NCBI RefSeq assembly: GCF_000718005.1
Contig: NZ_JODV01000010.1
DNA from: Actinoalloteichus_B caeruleus
Lineage (GTDB): Bacteria > Actinomycetota > Actinomycetes > Mycobacteriales > Pseudonocardiaceae
Length of the DNA stretch: 64,000 nucleotides
Reading direction: 5' to 3' (one strand)
Below the pieces are notes generated by a model that worked only from the letters and a program-made list of their open reading frames with translations, had not been told where the DNA came from and searched no databases. The stretch's first letter is position 1, and each line of letters begins with the position of its first letter. The position numbers and the translations under genes are program-made. Positions 17,567 to 26,796 of this stretch are shown here, one piece after another.

Positions 17567-18918
17567 TTCTATGTTGCGGGTGGCGGGTGGGCGCCGCCGG
17601 GTGGTTCGAGGAGGTCGCTCGCCAGCCCGCGCGCCTCGGGGCGAACGGGATCAGCGCCCCCGCCCCCGCCCGCGTCCGTGGCGGCTCGCCGGTCACATCC
17701 CCGGCTGCTGGTGCCCGCATCCGCGGAGCCGGTGCCGCTCACGGGCCCGGAACTCCTCGACGCGGCGGCGGGTCGCCGCGCTCGCGCCAACCGGAGACGA
17801 GGAGGCGGAAAGGCCGGTCGAATCCGGGCGGCCTTGGCCTTGGCGCGGGAGACCGGAGCCCGCGAACGTTCTCGCTCGTCGGAAAGGGACCGTGTTCCGG
17901 GAACTCGTTCTCCTCGCGTCCGCGACGTCGGAATGGCCACGAAGAACGGGGACGAGCCGGGCTGTGGTCACCGATGGCGGCGAGCGAGGAGTTCGGCGAA
18001 CCCAGGCCGGGACGAGCACCGGAAAAGGCGCCCCGTGCTTCGCCGCCACCGGTGGAGGAGCACCGCGTCGGGGAGCACCAGCAAGGCGCGGCGTCACCAC
18101 TGACCGTCGGGCACAGCACTGACGCATGGCGGAATGCCACCACCCTGGTCGACATGGCACCGCGCCGCCCAGGCCGCCCCGCCACCTGGTCCGCCGATGC
18201 CTCGAGCCGGGGGCTCCTCGCCGTCCCGGCGCACGCTGCCGCCCCGCCCGACCGGCATATCCGGGCCGAGAACGACGACACCAGCCCCGCCCCCGGTGCT
18301 CCACCCGCCGCTGGTCGCCGCCCGCTCACCAGAAGCCCCGGTTCGGCGCACCACGTCCCGCGCCGGGCGCCCGCCCGCTGGTACCGGGACGAGCGGCCTC
18401 CGCCACCAGTGGCCCCGAACGGCCACGAAGGACTCGAAAGGGAAGGGAGATCACTCCGTTCGACCAATGTTTCCCCGAAAACGGCGCCCGCTGGCAGCGG
18501 AACGTGAGAAGAATAACGGCGGTCGCCGCTGTCCGGGGTAAGGAAATTCGCGCGGAAATCACTCCGTCGGCCTGGTTCCAAGGTACTGGGACGAGCGAAT
18601 CGACCGGGTGCCTCCCCTATTCCGCGCGAAAAACGGCCACCCCAATGGGGGTACACAGGTCGGGGGAGAACGTGTGAGATACCAAACATCCACCCGATTT
18701 CCCGACAAACGGGGTCACCCAGCAGGAACCCGCGCACCCGGCCGGGGACGCCGGCGGAAACCCCGACTCCCGGAAACGCGCCCACCGGTCGCCCAGCGCC
18801 GTCGGCCGTGTCCGCACATCCCATTCCCCACTGTCACCGCGCGGTTCGCGACCGTCGAACGACGACGTCGAATCCGGCGGCGTGCACCACGCCGCGCGTA
18901 CCCAGCAGAGGAGAAGCG
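17567..18918. other. Intergenic region upstream of the megasynthase operon
   Basis: About 1.35 kb with overlapping open frames in all directions but none with a recognisable protein. 18440-18680 is less GC-rich and contains ATCACTCCGT twice, about 110 bp apart. This is the likely promoter and regulatory zone of the operon starting at 18919. No RNA gene seen. Confidence 0.45.
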
Positions 18919-19743
18919 ATGCCCCCCGCAATGGACCTGTTCGGACTGCGAGGCAGGACAGCACTGGTGACCGGAGCCTCCCGAGGCATCGGAGCGGCGG
19001 TCGCCACCGGCCTCGCCGCCGCCGGGGCGGACGTCGCGCTCGTGGCACGGGACACCACCCGGTTGGAGGCTGTCGCCGACCAGGTGGAGAACCTCGGGCG
19101 CCGAGCACTCGTCCTCACCTGCGACGTCACCGACCTCGACCAGATCAGGGCGGCCGAGAGGACCACCCTCGCCGAGTTCGGCGCACCCGACATCCTGGTC
19201 AACAACGCGGGAGGGATGAGCCACGCCGGTCCGTTCCTGGATCTGGAACCCGACGACTGGAGCCAGGTGCTGCGCCTCAACCTGGAATCCCTCGTCTGGG
19301 TCACCCACACCTTCGGTCGTCACCTGGTCGAGCGAGGCAGCGGCTCGGTCATCAACGTGTCGTCCATCGCCGGGGTGAACGGCATCCCCCTGCTCTCCCA
19401 CTACGGCGCGACGAAGGCCGCGGTCATCTCGTTGACCCGGACCCTGGCGGCGGAGTGGGGGCCCGCCGGCGTGCGGGTCAACGCCGTGGCCCCCGGCTGG
19501 ACGCGCACCGACCTGACCACGACCTTCTTCGCCGATCCCGACGCCGCGCAGGGCCTGCTGTCGGCGGTGCCCGCCGGCCGGCTCGAGGACCCGGAGGACA
19601 TGGTCGGCACCGTCGTCTACCTCGCCGGCGACGCCTCCCGCACGGTCACCGGCACCGTGGTGGTCGCGGACAACGGCACGGCCTCCTACGTCGGCGGCCC
19701 CCAGCTGCTCCGCTTCCTCGACCTCGGTCGCCTCCCCGTCTGA
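18919..19743 (+). CDS. Short-chain dehydrogenase/reductase, FabG-like
   Basis: 274-residue classical SDR. Cofactor motif TGASRGIG near the N-terminus, NNAGG, catalytic Ser in NVSSIAG, and YGATK with Tyr162 and Lys166; C-terminal segment VRVNAVAPGWTRTDL. This is the beta-ketoacyl reductase type and predicts reduction of a ketoacyl thioester or related carbonyl with NAD(P)H. ATG 18919 has GAGGAG 7 nt upstream. First gene of an operon: 22 nt to the AT-ACP gene, which overlaps the megasynthase gene. The megasynthase already carries a KR, so this enzyme may act on another intermediate. The C-terminal tail after VVADNGTASY is longer than in FabG. Confidence 0.88.
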   Translation: MPPAMDLFGLRGRTALVTGASRGIGAAVATGLAAAGADVALVARDTTRLEAVADQVENLGRRALVLTCDVTDLDQIRAAERTTLAEFGAPDILVNNAGGMSHAGPFLDLEPDDWSQVLRLNLESLVWVTHTFGRHLVERGSGSVINVSSIAGVNGIPLLSHYGATKAAVISLTRTLAAEWGPAGVRVNAVAPGWTRTDLTTTFFADPDAAQGLLSAVPAGRLEDPEDMVGTVVYLAGDASRTVTGTVVVADNGTASYVGGPQLLRFLDLGRLPV

Positions 19744-19765
19744 CCACGCATCCGAAGGACTTGCC

Positions 19766-21118
19766 GTGTCCGAACGCTCCGTCTTCCTCTTCCCCGGTCT
19801 CGGCGCCTACTCGCCCGGCGCCCTCCGCCGGGCACGGCGCTCCCACCCCCAGGTGGACGCCACCTTCCAGGAGATCGACGCCGCCGCCGTGCTGGCCGGC
19901 GCGCCACCGGTGTCGACCACGCTGTTCGACGGGGAACCCCGATCGATCCGCCAGCTGCTCGCCGAACCCGCCGAAGTGCTCCAACTCGCCATCTTCGGCA
20001 TCTCCGTCGCCGTGCACCGCGTCCTCACCGAACGCGGAGCACGTCCTCACCTGCTCGTGGGCCACAGCTTCGGTGAGATGGCCGCGCTCGTGGCGGCCGG
20101 TGCCTTCAGCCTCGCCGACGGTGTCACCCTGGTGTGCGCCAGAGCCGCGGCGCTGCGCCCCTGGGAAGGCCGGGGCGCCATGACCGCCGTGGGCATGGAC
20201 CGGGAATCAGCCGGCCACGTCCCCGGTGTGCTCGACGAACCCGAGCTGGTCGTCGCCTGCCTGAACGCACCCCGGCAGACCGTCCTCGCCGGACCCCCGA
20301 CCGCGCTGGACCGAGTGGAACGACTCGCCGAGGTGCTCGACGTCCCCCACGCCCGGCTGCACCTGCCCTACGCCTCCCACCACCCCACGATGCGGCCCGC
20401 CGTCGCCGACTTCGTGGCCAGGATGGCCGACGCCCGGCAGCTCCCCCTCCAAGCGGCCGTCCACTCGCCCGTGCACGGCCGCCGGTACACCGACGACGAC
20501 GACCTCAAACAGGCATTGGCCGAGTGCCTGGTACTGCCGGTGCGGTTCACCGACACCGTGCGGTCCCTGCACTCCAGGGGCTACACGACCTACGTCGAGA
20601 GCGGGGCCCTCAACACGTTGACCAGGTGCGTCGAACACACCGTTCCCGGGGTGCGCACCACCGCCCCGCTCCTCGACCCCGAGGAGGAGGACGCCGGCCT
20701 GCGCGCCGCGCTCACCTCCGTGGCCCGGCCGCGCGCCACACCGATCCAGGCCGAGGAGGAGCCGGTCCCGTCCCACCCCGCCCCGGCGGGGGAACCGGAG
20801 CCGACGGACGTCCGCCCCGCCGCCGCTCCGCCCGGCCTGGTCCCGCCCCCGGTCGGCGCCGCTCCGGACCGGGAACACCTGGTGGTGGAGCTTCGAGCGC
20901 TCTACGCCGAGACCCTGGAGTACCCGCCCGAGCTGCTCACCGAGGACGCGCTGCTGGAGGCCGAACTCGGGGTGGACTCGTTGAAGCAGACCTCCCTGCT
21001 GGGCCGGGTCGCGGACCGGTTCGGCCTGCCCGCCGGGGCCGCGGAGCTCCCGGTCTGGGAACTGCCCACCCTGCGGCACGTCGCCGACCACGTCGCCGCC
21101 GCCAAGGCACGCCGGTGA
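19766..21118 (+). CDS. Stand-alone acyltransferase fused to acyl carrier protein (AT-ACP)
   Basis: 450-residue didomain protein. Malonyl/acyltransferase at residues 1-310: LFPGLGAYSPG, nucleophile Ser101 in GHSFGE, YASHHPTM with His205. A Pro/Glu-rich linker (about 320-375) precedes one ACP (about 375-450) with ELGVDSLKQ, phosphopantetheine Ser405. It supplies extender units and the carrier for the megasynthase encoded next, with GTGA overlap at 21115-21118. PUFA synthases carry AT and multiple ACPs on a KS protein; here a single ACP sits on the AT protein. The usual malonyl (HAFH) versus methylmalonyl (YASH) motif reads YASH, which would suggest methylmalonyl in a modular PKS, but the rule is untested in this family. 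GTG start 19766. Confidence 0.85.
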   Translation: MSERSVFLFPGLGAYSPGALRRARRSHPQVDATFQEIDAAAVLAGAPPVSTTLFDGEPRSIRQLLAEPAEVLQLAIFGISVAVHRVLTERGARPHLLVGHSFGEMAALVAAGAFSLADGVTLVCARAAALRPWEGRGAMTAVGMDRESAGHVPGVLDEPELVVACLNAPRQTVLAGPPTALDRVERLAEVLDVPHARLHLPYASHHPTMRPAVADFVARMADARQLPLQAAVHSPVHGRRYTDDDDLKQALAECLVLPVRFTDTVRSLHSRGYTTYVESGALNTLTRCVEHTVPGVRTTAPLLDPEEEDAGLRAALTSVARPRATPIQAEEEPVPSHPAPAGEPEPTDVRPAAAPPGLVPPPVGAAPDREHLVVELRALYAETLEYPPELLTEDALLEAELGVDSLKQTSLLGRVADRFGLPAGAAELPVWELPTLRHVADHVAAAKARR

Positions 21119-24100
21119 GCGCCGCCGCCACGGAGTTCGCCGACCGGGTCGTGGTCGTCACCGGAGGAGCACGAGGTGTCGGCCGGGCGATCTCCTCGGC
21201 CTTCGCCCGCCGAGGCGCGCACGTCGTCGTCAACTACTTCCACGCCACGGCGGAGGCACCGCGCCTGGTCGAGGAGCTGACCGCCGCCGGGGCCTCGGTG
21301 GAGGCGCTACGCGCCTCCGTGGCCCGTCCCGACCAGGTCGAGCGCCTGTTCGACGAGGTGGAGCGCCGCCACGGCGGCGTGGACGTGCTGGTCAACAACG
21401 CGGCGTCGGGAGCGTTGCTACCCCTGGACCAGCTGCACGACACGCACTGGCAGCGGGCGGTGGACACCAACCTGCGGGGCACCCTGCGGTGTTCGAACCG
21501 GGCCGCGCCGCTGATCGCGCGTCGCGGCGGCGGTTCCATCGTGAACCTGTCCTCGATCGGCGCCTCCCAGGTGATCGGGAACTACGCGACGGTGGGTACC
21601 ACGAAGGCCGCCGTCGAAGCGCTGACCCGCTACCTGGCCGTGGAGTTCGCCCCGCACGGCATCCGCGTCAACACCGCCTCGGGAGGCCTGCTCGACGGCA
21701 CCGTGGCCGGCCTGTTCCCCGACGCGCGCCGGCTCGCCGACCGCGTCCGCGCCGCCACCCCGTTGGGCCGGCGGCTGGGCCGGGAGGAGGAACTGGCAGA
21801 ACTGGTGGTCTTCCTGGCCTCGCCCGCCGCCTCCTGGATCACCGGGCAGACCGTCGTCGCCGACGGAGGGCTCTCCCTCGGCGCCGCCGTCCTCGGCGCG
21901 GAACCGCTCGCCGCGCCCCCGCCGCCGGCCGAGCCGCCCCGGCATGACCCGCCCGCCAGGGTGGACGCCGCGCTCGGAACACCACCAGCCCGGCCTGGGG
22001 GTATCGCGCGTCCCACCACCACCCGGGCCCGCGCCGACGACGACGCGCGGATCGCCGTGGTCGGTAGCGGCGTCGTGACCCCCGGGGCCAACGACCCGGA
22101 GCGACTGTGGACCGTGCTGTCCGACGGGCGGAACGTGTTCCGTCGGCCGGTGCTCTTCGACGTCGAGTCCTTCTACTCCCACGACCCCGCCGCCGAGGAC
22201 CGGACCTACTCGCCGCGTTCCGGCTTCATCACCGACTTCCGCCCCCACCCCCGACTGGCCGCCGAACTCGCGGACGGCTCGCACCAGTCGCGGGAGGCCA
22301 CGACGCTCTGGCTGCGGCACTGCCTGCACACCGCCCTGGACGGGGTGCGCCGGGGGGTGGCGGACCGCTGCCTCGCCGCCTTCGGCTACACCGCCGACGG
22401 CAGCCAGGACCTCGAGGCGCACCTGGTGCTGGCCGGGTACCTCCACCGGCTCGGCCCCCGGACCCCGGACCCGGTCGTCCAGGCGCTCCGGCGCCGCTAC
22501 GACCGGCTCGGTCAACCAGCGCACGAGTTCCTGCCCCACCGCGTCGGCAGGAACGCCGTCACCGGGATCCTGCCAGACGACACCGAAGTGCTCATGGTCG
22601 ACACCGCCTGCTCCTCCTCCCTCTACGCCCTGGACCTCGGGGTGAAGGCACTGCGCGCGGGCGAGGTCGACCTGGCCGTGTGCGGTGGTGCCTTCGCCTA
22701 CACCGCGCGTGACCTCGTGTTGTTCTCCAAGCTCCAGGGGCTGTCCCGCTCGGGCACCGTCCGCTGCTTCGACCGCGCCGCCGACGGGGTGCTGTTCTCC
22801 GACGGTGCCGGGGTGGTGGTGTTGAAACGCCTCGCCAGGGCGCGGGCGGACGGGGACCGGGTCCTCGGCGTCGTCGAGGGGTTGGGCCTGGCCGGGGACG
22901 GGCGGGGCAGGGCCATCTACGCGCCCAACGCCGCCGGGCAGGCCCTCGCCCTGCGCCGTGCCTACCGGGCCGCCCGGGTCGACCCGGCGGACGTCGGCTG
23001 GGTCATCGCCCACGCCACCGGCACCCGGGCGGGGGACAGCACCGAACTGGCCGCTCTCCGGGAGGTCGCCGGGGACGGCGGCTCCGCGCTGCTGTCCTCC
23101 AACAAGGCGGTGGTCGGCCACACCGGTTGGGCCGCCGGCGTGGTCTCGGTGTGCCAGGCGCTCACCGGTCTCGCCCGGGGCGAGGCACCCGCGCAGCCCT
23201 ACCTGGTCGACCCCATCGACGCCGTCCGCGACAGCCGCTTCCACCCGCCCGCCGCCAGCTCCGACCGGGCGCTGGCCGCCGGGAGGGACGGCGTCCGCCG
23301 GGTCGCCGTCTCCTCCTTCGGGTTCGGCGGCACCGACTCCCACCTGATCCTCGCCGAGGACGCCGAGGACGCCGAGGACGCCGAGGACGCCGAGGACGCC
23401 CAGGACGCCGAGGACAGGCGGGCCGTGCCCCCACCACCGGAGGACATCGTGGTCCTCGGCTGGGCCAGCGACCTGCCCGGCGACCACGGCGACGCCTGGC
23501 TGCGGGGCACCGGCTCCCCACCCGCCACGACCTTCGGGGAGGACTACCCGCTCCCCGGGTGGCGGGAGGTCCGGCTGCCCCCGGCCACGCTGCGCGGAAT
23601 GGACCGCACCCAGATCATGGTGCTCCGAGCGGCGGCCGCGCTGCCCACACCCGTCCAGGCGGCCCTCGACACCGCCGGCGACACCACCGGAGTGGTCATC
23701 GGCCACCTGGGGCCCACCCGCCGAGCCGTGCACCACGCCCTGCGCTGCTACCTGGGCGACGTGGACCGCGCACTGGCAGGCTGCCCCGACCACTCGGCCC
23801 GCGAACGCGACGACGCCCTCGACCGGCTCGGCCACGAGGTGCGCGCACTGGTCCCCGCCGCCACCGAGGACTCCTTCCCCGGCATCATGCCCAACATCAT
23901 CGCCTCGCGGCTCGCCTCGGACCGGAACTTCCGGGGACTGGCCGTGACCGTCGACGGCGGCCCGGACTCCGCGCTCGACGCCCTGCGCACCGCCGAACGC
24001 TACCTGCGGCACGGCGACCTCGACTTCGCCGTGGTGGGCGCGGTCAACGGCAACAGCACCGAGGAGCTGCGCCGCGTGCTGGAATCGGCGGGGGAGTCGG

Positions 24101-26796
24101 ACACCCCGGCCGAGGGCGCCTTCCTGGTGGTCCTCGCCAGGGAGTCCACCGCCCGCAGCCACGCACTGCCAGCGTTGGCCCGGCTGCGGACGAGGTTCGG
24201 CGCCGCCGACCCGAGCGGCGCACCCCGCCAACACCCACCCTTGGCCGGTTCCGGTCGCACCTACCTGGGCGCCGACCCGCTGGTGGCGCTGGTCGCTCAC
24301 CTGAGCCGAGGTGGCGGAACCACCACCATCTCCTCCCAGGCCGGGATGGGGCCGCGACTCGACGTCACCAGCCCGAACCCACCAGCACCACCCCCGGTAC
24401 CCGCCCCGGACACCGAGCCAGCCGCGACGGGCGGCCCGACGCCCCGGGCCCCGCTGACCAGGGTGACCTGCCAGCTCGACGTGGCCCCGCCCCGCCGGGT
24501 GCGCCGCCCGCTGCCCGCGCTGCCCGGAGGAAGCCTGGTGGTGTGCTCCCACGCCGACCTGGTTCCCAGTTCCGCGTTGCCAGCGGACGCCACCGTGGTC
24601 GTCGCCCCACGGCCGGCGCCGGCCGGCGACCAGCCCACCACCGAGGCACTCGCCGGTCTGCTCCCCGAGACGCGGACCTTCGACCACGTGCGGGTCCTCG
24701 TCAGGGTCGGCGCCACCGACGCCCCACCGGCCGACCTGTCCACCCTGGACCAGCTCCGCGCCACCCACGACCTGGCGTTCCTCGCCGCGCGGCGCTGGCG
24801 CGGACGGCCGAACTCCTCCTACGCGGTACTGCTGGCCGACGCGCTCGGCGGCGACGCCCTCCACCCGGGAACCGGCCCCTTCACCGGGCTGGTCAAGGCC
24901 CTGGCCAGGGAGATCCCGCGGGCGACCGCGTTCGCCGTCGCCACCGACTCGCGGGACCCGGTCGCGGCCCTCGACCTCCTCGCGCTGGAGTCGGCCCGGG
25001 CCCACGACCTCGCGGTCGTCGCGCACTCCGCCGGCCGGCGCCGGGAGTACCGGCTCCTGCCCGCCACCGGACCAGCCCCCGCCGGCGGTGCCCTGCCACC
25101 CGGCGGGGTGATCGTGGCCGCCGGCGGCACCCGGGGCCTCACCGCGCGGCTGCTCACGCGGCTGGCCGTCGAGACCGCGCCGGCCGCCGTGTACCTGTTC
25201 GGCCGCAACGCCCCCGGCGGCGCCGCCCCACCCGACCGGGCCGCGTTCCTCACCCGGCGCCGTGACGAGGAACCCACCGCGCCGGTGGCCAGGCTCGTTG
25301 CCGAGCGCGACCGGCTCGTCGCCGCCGCCACCACCGCCCGCACCGTCCGCGAGCTGGCCGACCACCTCCCCGGCGGCCGCGTCCACTTCGTCTCCTGCGA
25401 CCTCACCGACCCCGACCAGACCAGGGATGCCGTGCGACGCGTCCTCGCCGCGCACGGAGGGGTCGACCTGCTCCTCAACGCCGCCGGCAGCCACAGCGGA
25501 GGACGCGTCGCCACCACCTCCCCGCGCACCGCCCGCGCCGTCCGCGACACCAAACTCCTCGCCTACCTGAACCTGCGCGCCGCCTTCGCCGAGCACCCCC
25601 CGGCCCGTTGGCTCAACCTCGGATCCCTGCTGGCGGTCCTCGGTTGGCCGGGGGAGGCCGACTACTGCGCCGCCAACGACGTGCTCAACGCCACCGCCCT
25701 GTGGCGCGCGGCCTGCCTCGACGGCGGTGAGACCACCATCGCCTCACCCCTGTGGGACGAGTCGGGTTTCGCCGCCGAACCCGTCGTCCTCGGCCTCCTC
25801 CGACGGCAGGGCGCGCTCACCGGGGTGTCCGACCAGGAGGGCACCGACCTGGTCCTCGACGAGCTCCGACGCGGCCTGCCCACGCCCCTGGTCACCCACC
25901 TGGGCACCGCCGAACGCCGGCTGCTCGCCATCAGCCGCCGCCACACCGTCGAGGTGGCCCCGGACGGGGACGGCCCCCTGACGTGGCGGTTCGACCCGGA
26001 ACTCGACGACTACTTCCGCCGGCACCGGCTGCACGGCGCGCCCACCCTGCCCGGAGCCTGGGTCGCCGAGATCGCGCTCGCCGCGACCGGCCGCCCCCAC
26101 CCGGCCGGGCACCCGCTCGTCATCACCAACCTGCGGTTCCCCGCGCCCCTCACCCTCCCCGCCACGACCGGCCGCGCCGTCGCGGTGCGGGTGGACCGGA
26201 CCGGCGACGGCCTCCGGGTCCGACTGCGCGCCGACGTCGTCGCCCACGGGCAGGTCCTGCGGCGGGACCGGCTGCACGCCGAGGCCACGATCGGCACCGC
26301 CGACCACGCTCCCCAGCCCGCGACGACCACGCCGCCGGCTGCCGTGGGCACCGCGACCCGGTTCCGGTACGGAGGGGAGGGCCCCGTCGCGCTCGACCCG
26401 CCCTTCGCCTCCCTCACCGACGTCCACACCGGACCCGGGTGGGCGGCGGCCACGTTCCGGCCCCACCTCGACCCGTGGGCCGAACGCCTCGCCGGACTGC
26501 GCCTGCCCGTGCTGCTCCTCGACGCCCTCCTCCAGTGCTGCCTCCTCGCCGACCGCGTGCCCGGCGAGGGCACCGGCCTACCCGTCCCGGCCGGCGTCGA
26601 CCGGATCGAGGTGCGCACCGAGGCCAACGACACCGCGCTGCTCGACGCGCACCCCGACGGCGTGCGCGTCCACGCCACCACGGGAGGGGGAGCGGCCGCC
26701 TTCGGCGCGGACGGCCGCCCACTGGCGCTGGTGCGGGGAGTGTCCACGCCGAGGAGGACCCACAGGGAGGAGAGCCGCGATGCGGATCGAGGATGA
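21115..26796 (+). CDS. Iterative type I synthase: FabL-type ER, KS, CLF-like KS, KR, DH
   Basis: 1893-residue megasynthase. Residues 1-265: an SDR-fold enoyl reductase of FabL type. It has NNAASG and THW motifs and a Y-x6-K site (Tyr157, Lys164 in NYATVGTTK), not the YxxxK of ketoreductases. Residues about 305-740: KS with Cys499 (DTACSSSLYAL), His633 (HATGT) and His669 (GHTGWAAG). Residues about 780-1090: a second KS-like domain with TVDGGPDSAL where the cysteine should be, like a chain-length factor. Residues about 1320-1600: KR (AAGGTRGL; YCAAN). Residues about 1620-1890: double-hotdog DH with HRLHGAPTLPG and LLLDALLQ. No AT or ACP; those are on the preceding protein. The KS is closest in style to PfaC/Hgl-type PUFA-like synthases. 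Product unknown. GTG start overlaps the upstream stop. Confidence 0.85.
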   Translation: MSAAATEFADRVVVVTGGARGVGRAISSAFARRGAHVVVNYFHATAEAPRLVEELTAAGASVEALRASVARPDQVERLFDEVERRHGGVDVLVNNAASGALLPLDQLHDTHWQRAVDTNLRGTLRCSNRAAPLIARRGGGSIVNLSSIGASQVIGNYATVGTTKAAVEALTRYLAVEFAPHGIRVNTASGGLLDGTVAGLFPDARRLADRVRAATPLGRRLGREEELAELVVFLASPAASWITGQTVVADGGLSLGAAVLGAEPLAAPPPPAEPPRHDPPARVDAALGTPPARPGGIARPTTTRARADDDARIAVVGSGVVTPGANDPERLWTVLSDGRNVFRRPVLFDVESFYSHDPAAEDRTYSPRSGFITDFRPHPRLAAELADGSHQSREATTLWLRHCLHTALDGVRRGVADRCLAAFGYTADGSQDLEAHLVLAGYLHRLGPRTPDPVVQALRRRYDRLGQPAHEFLPHRVGRNAVTGILPDDTEVLMVDTACSSSLYALDLGVKALRAGEVDLAVCGGAFAYTARDLVLFSKLQGLSRSGTVRCFDRAADGVLFSDGAGVVVLKRLARARADGDRVLGVVEGLGLAGDGRGRAIYAPNAAGQALALRRAYRAARVDPADVGWVIAHATGTRAGDSTELAALREVAGDGGSALLSSNKAVVGHTGWAAGVVSVCQALTGLARGEAPAQPYLVDPIDAVRDSRFHPPAASSDRALAAGRDGVRRVAVSSFGFGGTDSHLILAEDAEDAEDAEDAEDAQDAEDRRAVPPPPEDIVVLGWASDLPGDHGDAWLRGTGSPPATTFGEDYPLPGWREVRLPPATLRGMDRTQIMVLRAAAALPTPVQAALDTAGDTTGVVIGHLGPTRRAVHHALRCYLGDVDRALAGCPDHSARERDDALDRLGHEVRALVPAATEDSFPGIMPNIIASRLASDRNFRGLAVTVDGGPDSALDALRTAERYLRHGDLDFAVVGAVNGNSTEELRRVLESAGESDTPAEGAFLVVLARESTARSHALPALARLRTRFGAADPSGAPRQHPPLAGSGRTYLGADPLVALVAHLSRGGGTTTISSQAGMGPRLDVTSPNPPAPPPVPAPDTEPAATGGPTPRAPLTRVTCQLDVAPPRRVRRPLPALPGGSLVVCSHADLVPSSALPADATVVVAPRPAPAGDQPTTEALAGLLPETRTFDHVRVLVRVGATDAPPADLSTLDQLRATHDLAFLAARRWRGRPNSSYAVLLADALGGDALHPGTGPFTGLVKALAREIPRATAFAVATDSRDPVAALDLLALESARAHDLAVVAHSAGRRREYRLLPATGPAPAGGALPPGGVIVAAGGTRGLTARLLTRLAVETAPAAVYLFGRNAPGGAAPPDRAAFLTRRRDEEPTAPVARLVAERDRLVAAATTARTVRELADHLPGGRVHFVSCDLTDPDQTRDAVRRVLAAHGGVDLLLNAAGSHSGGRVATTSPRTARAVRDTKLLAYLNLRAAFAEHPPARWLNLGSLLAVLGWPGEADYCAANDVLNATALWRAACLDGGETTIASPLWDESGFAAEPVVLGLLRRQGALTGVSDQEGTDLVLDELRRGLPTPLVTHLGTAERRLLAISRRHTVEVAPDGDGPLTWRFDPELDDYFRRHRLHGAPTLPGAWVAEIALAATGRPHPAGHPLVITNLRFPAPLTLPATTGRAVAVRVDRTGDGLRVRLRADVVAHGQVLRRDRLHAEATIGTADHAPQPATTTPPAAVGTATRFRYGGEGPVALDPPFASLTDVHTGPGWAAATFRPHLDPWAERLAGLRLPVLLLDALLQCCLLADRVPGEGTGLPVPAGVDRIEVRTEANDTALLDAHPDGVRVHATTGGGAAAFGADGRPLALVRGVSTPRRTHREESRDADRG
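23356..23415 (+). repeat. Nine-base tandem repeat inside the megasynthase
   Basis: GAGGACGCC occurs five times in perfect tandem (23356-23400), then one variant copy (CAGGACGCC) and a partial one. It encodes an (Glu-Asp-Ala)n acidic linker between the KS and the CLF-like domain. In-frame copy-number change would leave the protein intact. Confidence 0.9.

Noticed and set aside
18440..18570. ATCACTCCGT direct repeat as an operator of the megasynthase operon
   Set aside because: Two copies about 110 bp apart with no further structure; too weak to call as a regulatory site.
21418..25596. Minus-strand open frame of 1392 codons inside the megasynthase
   Set aside because: Gly/Val/Arg-rich antisense reading; the plus strand has intact KS, KR and DH motifs.
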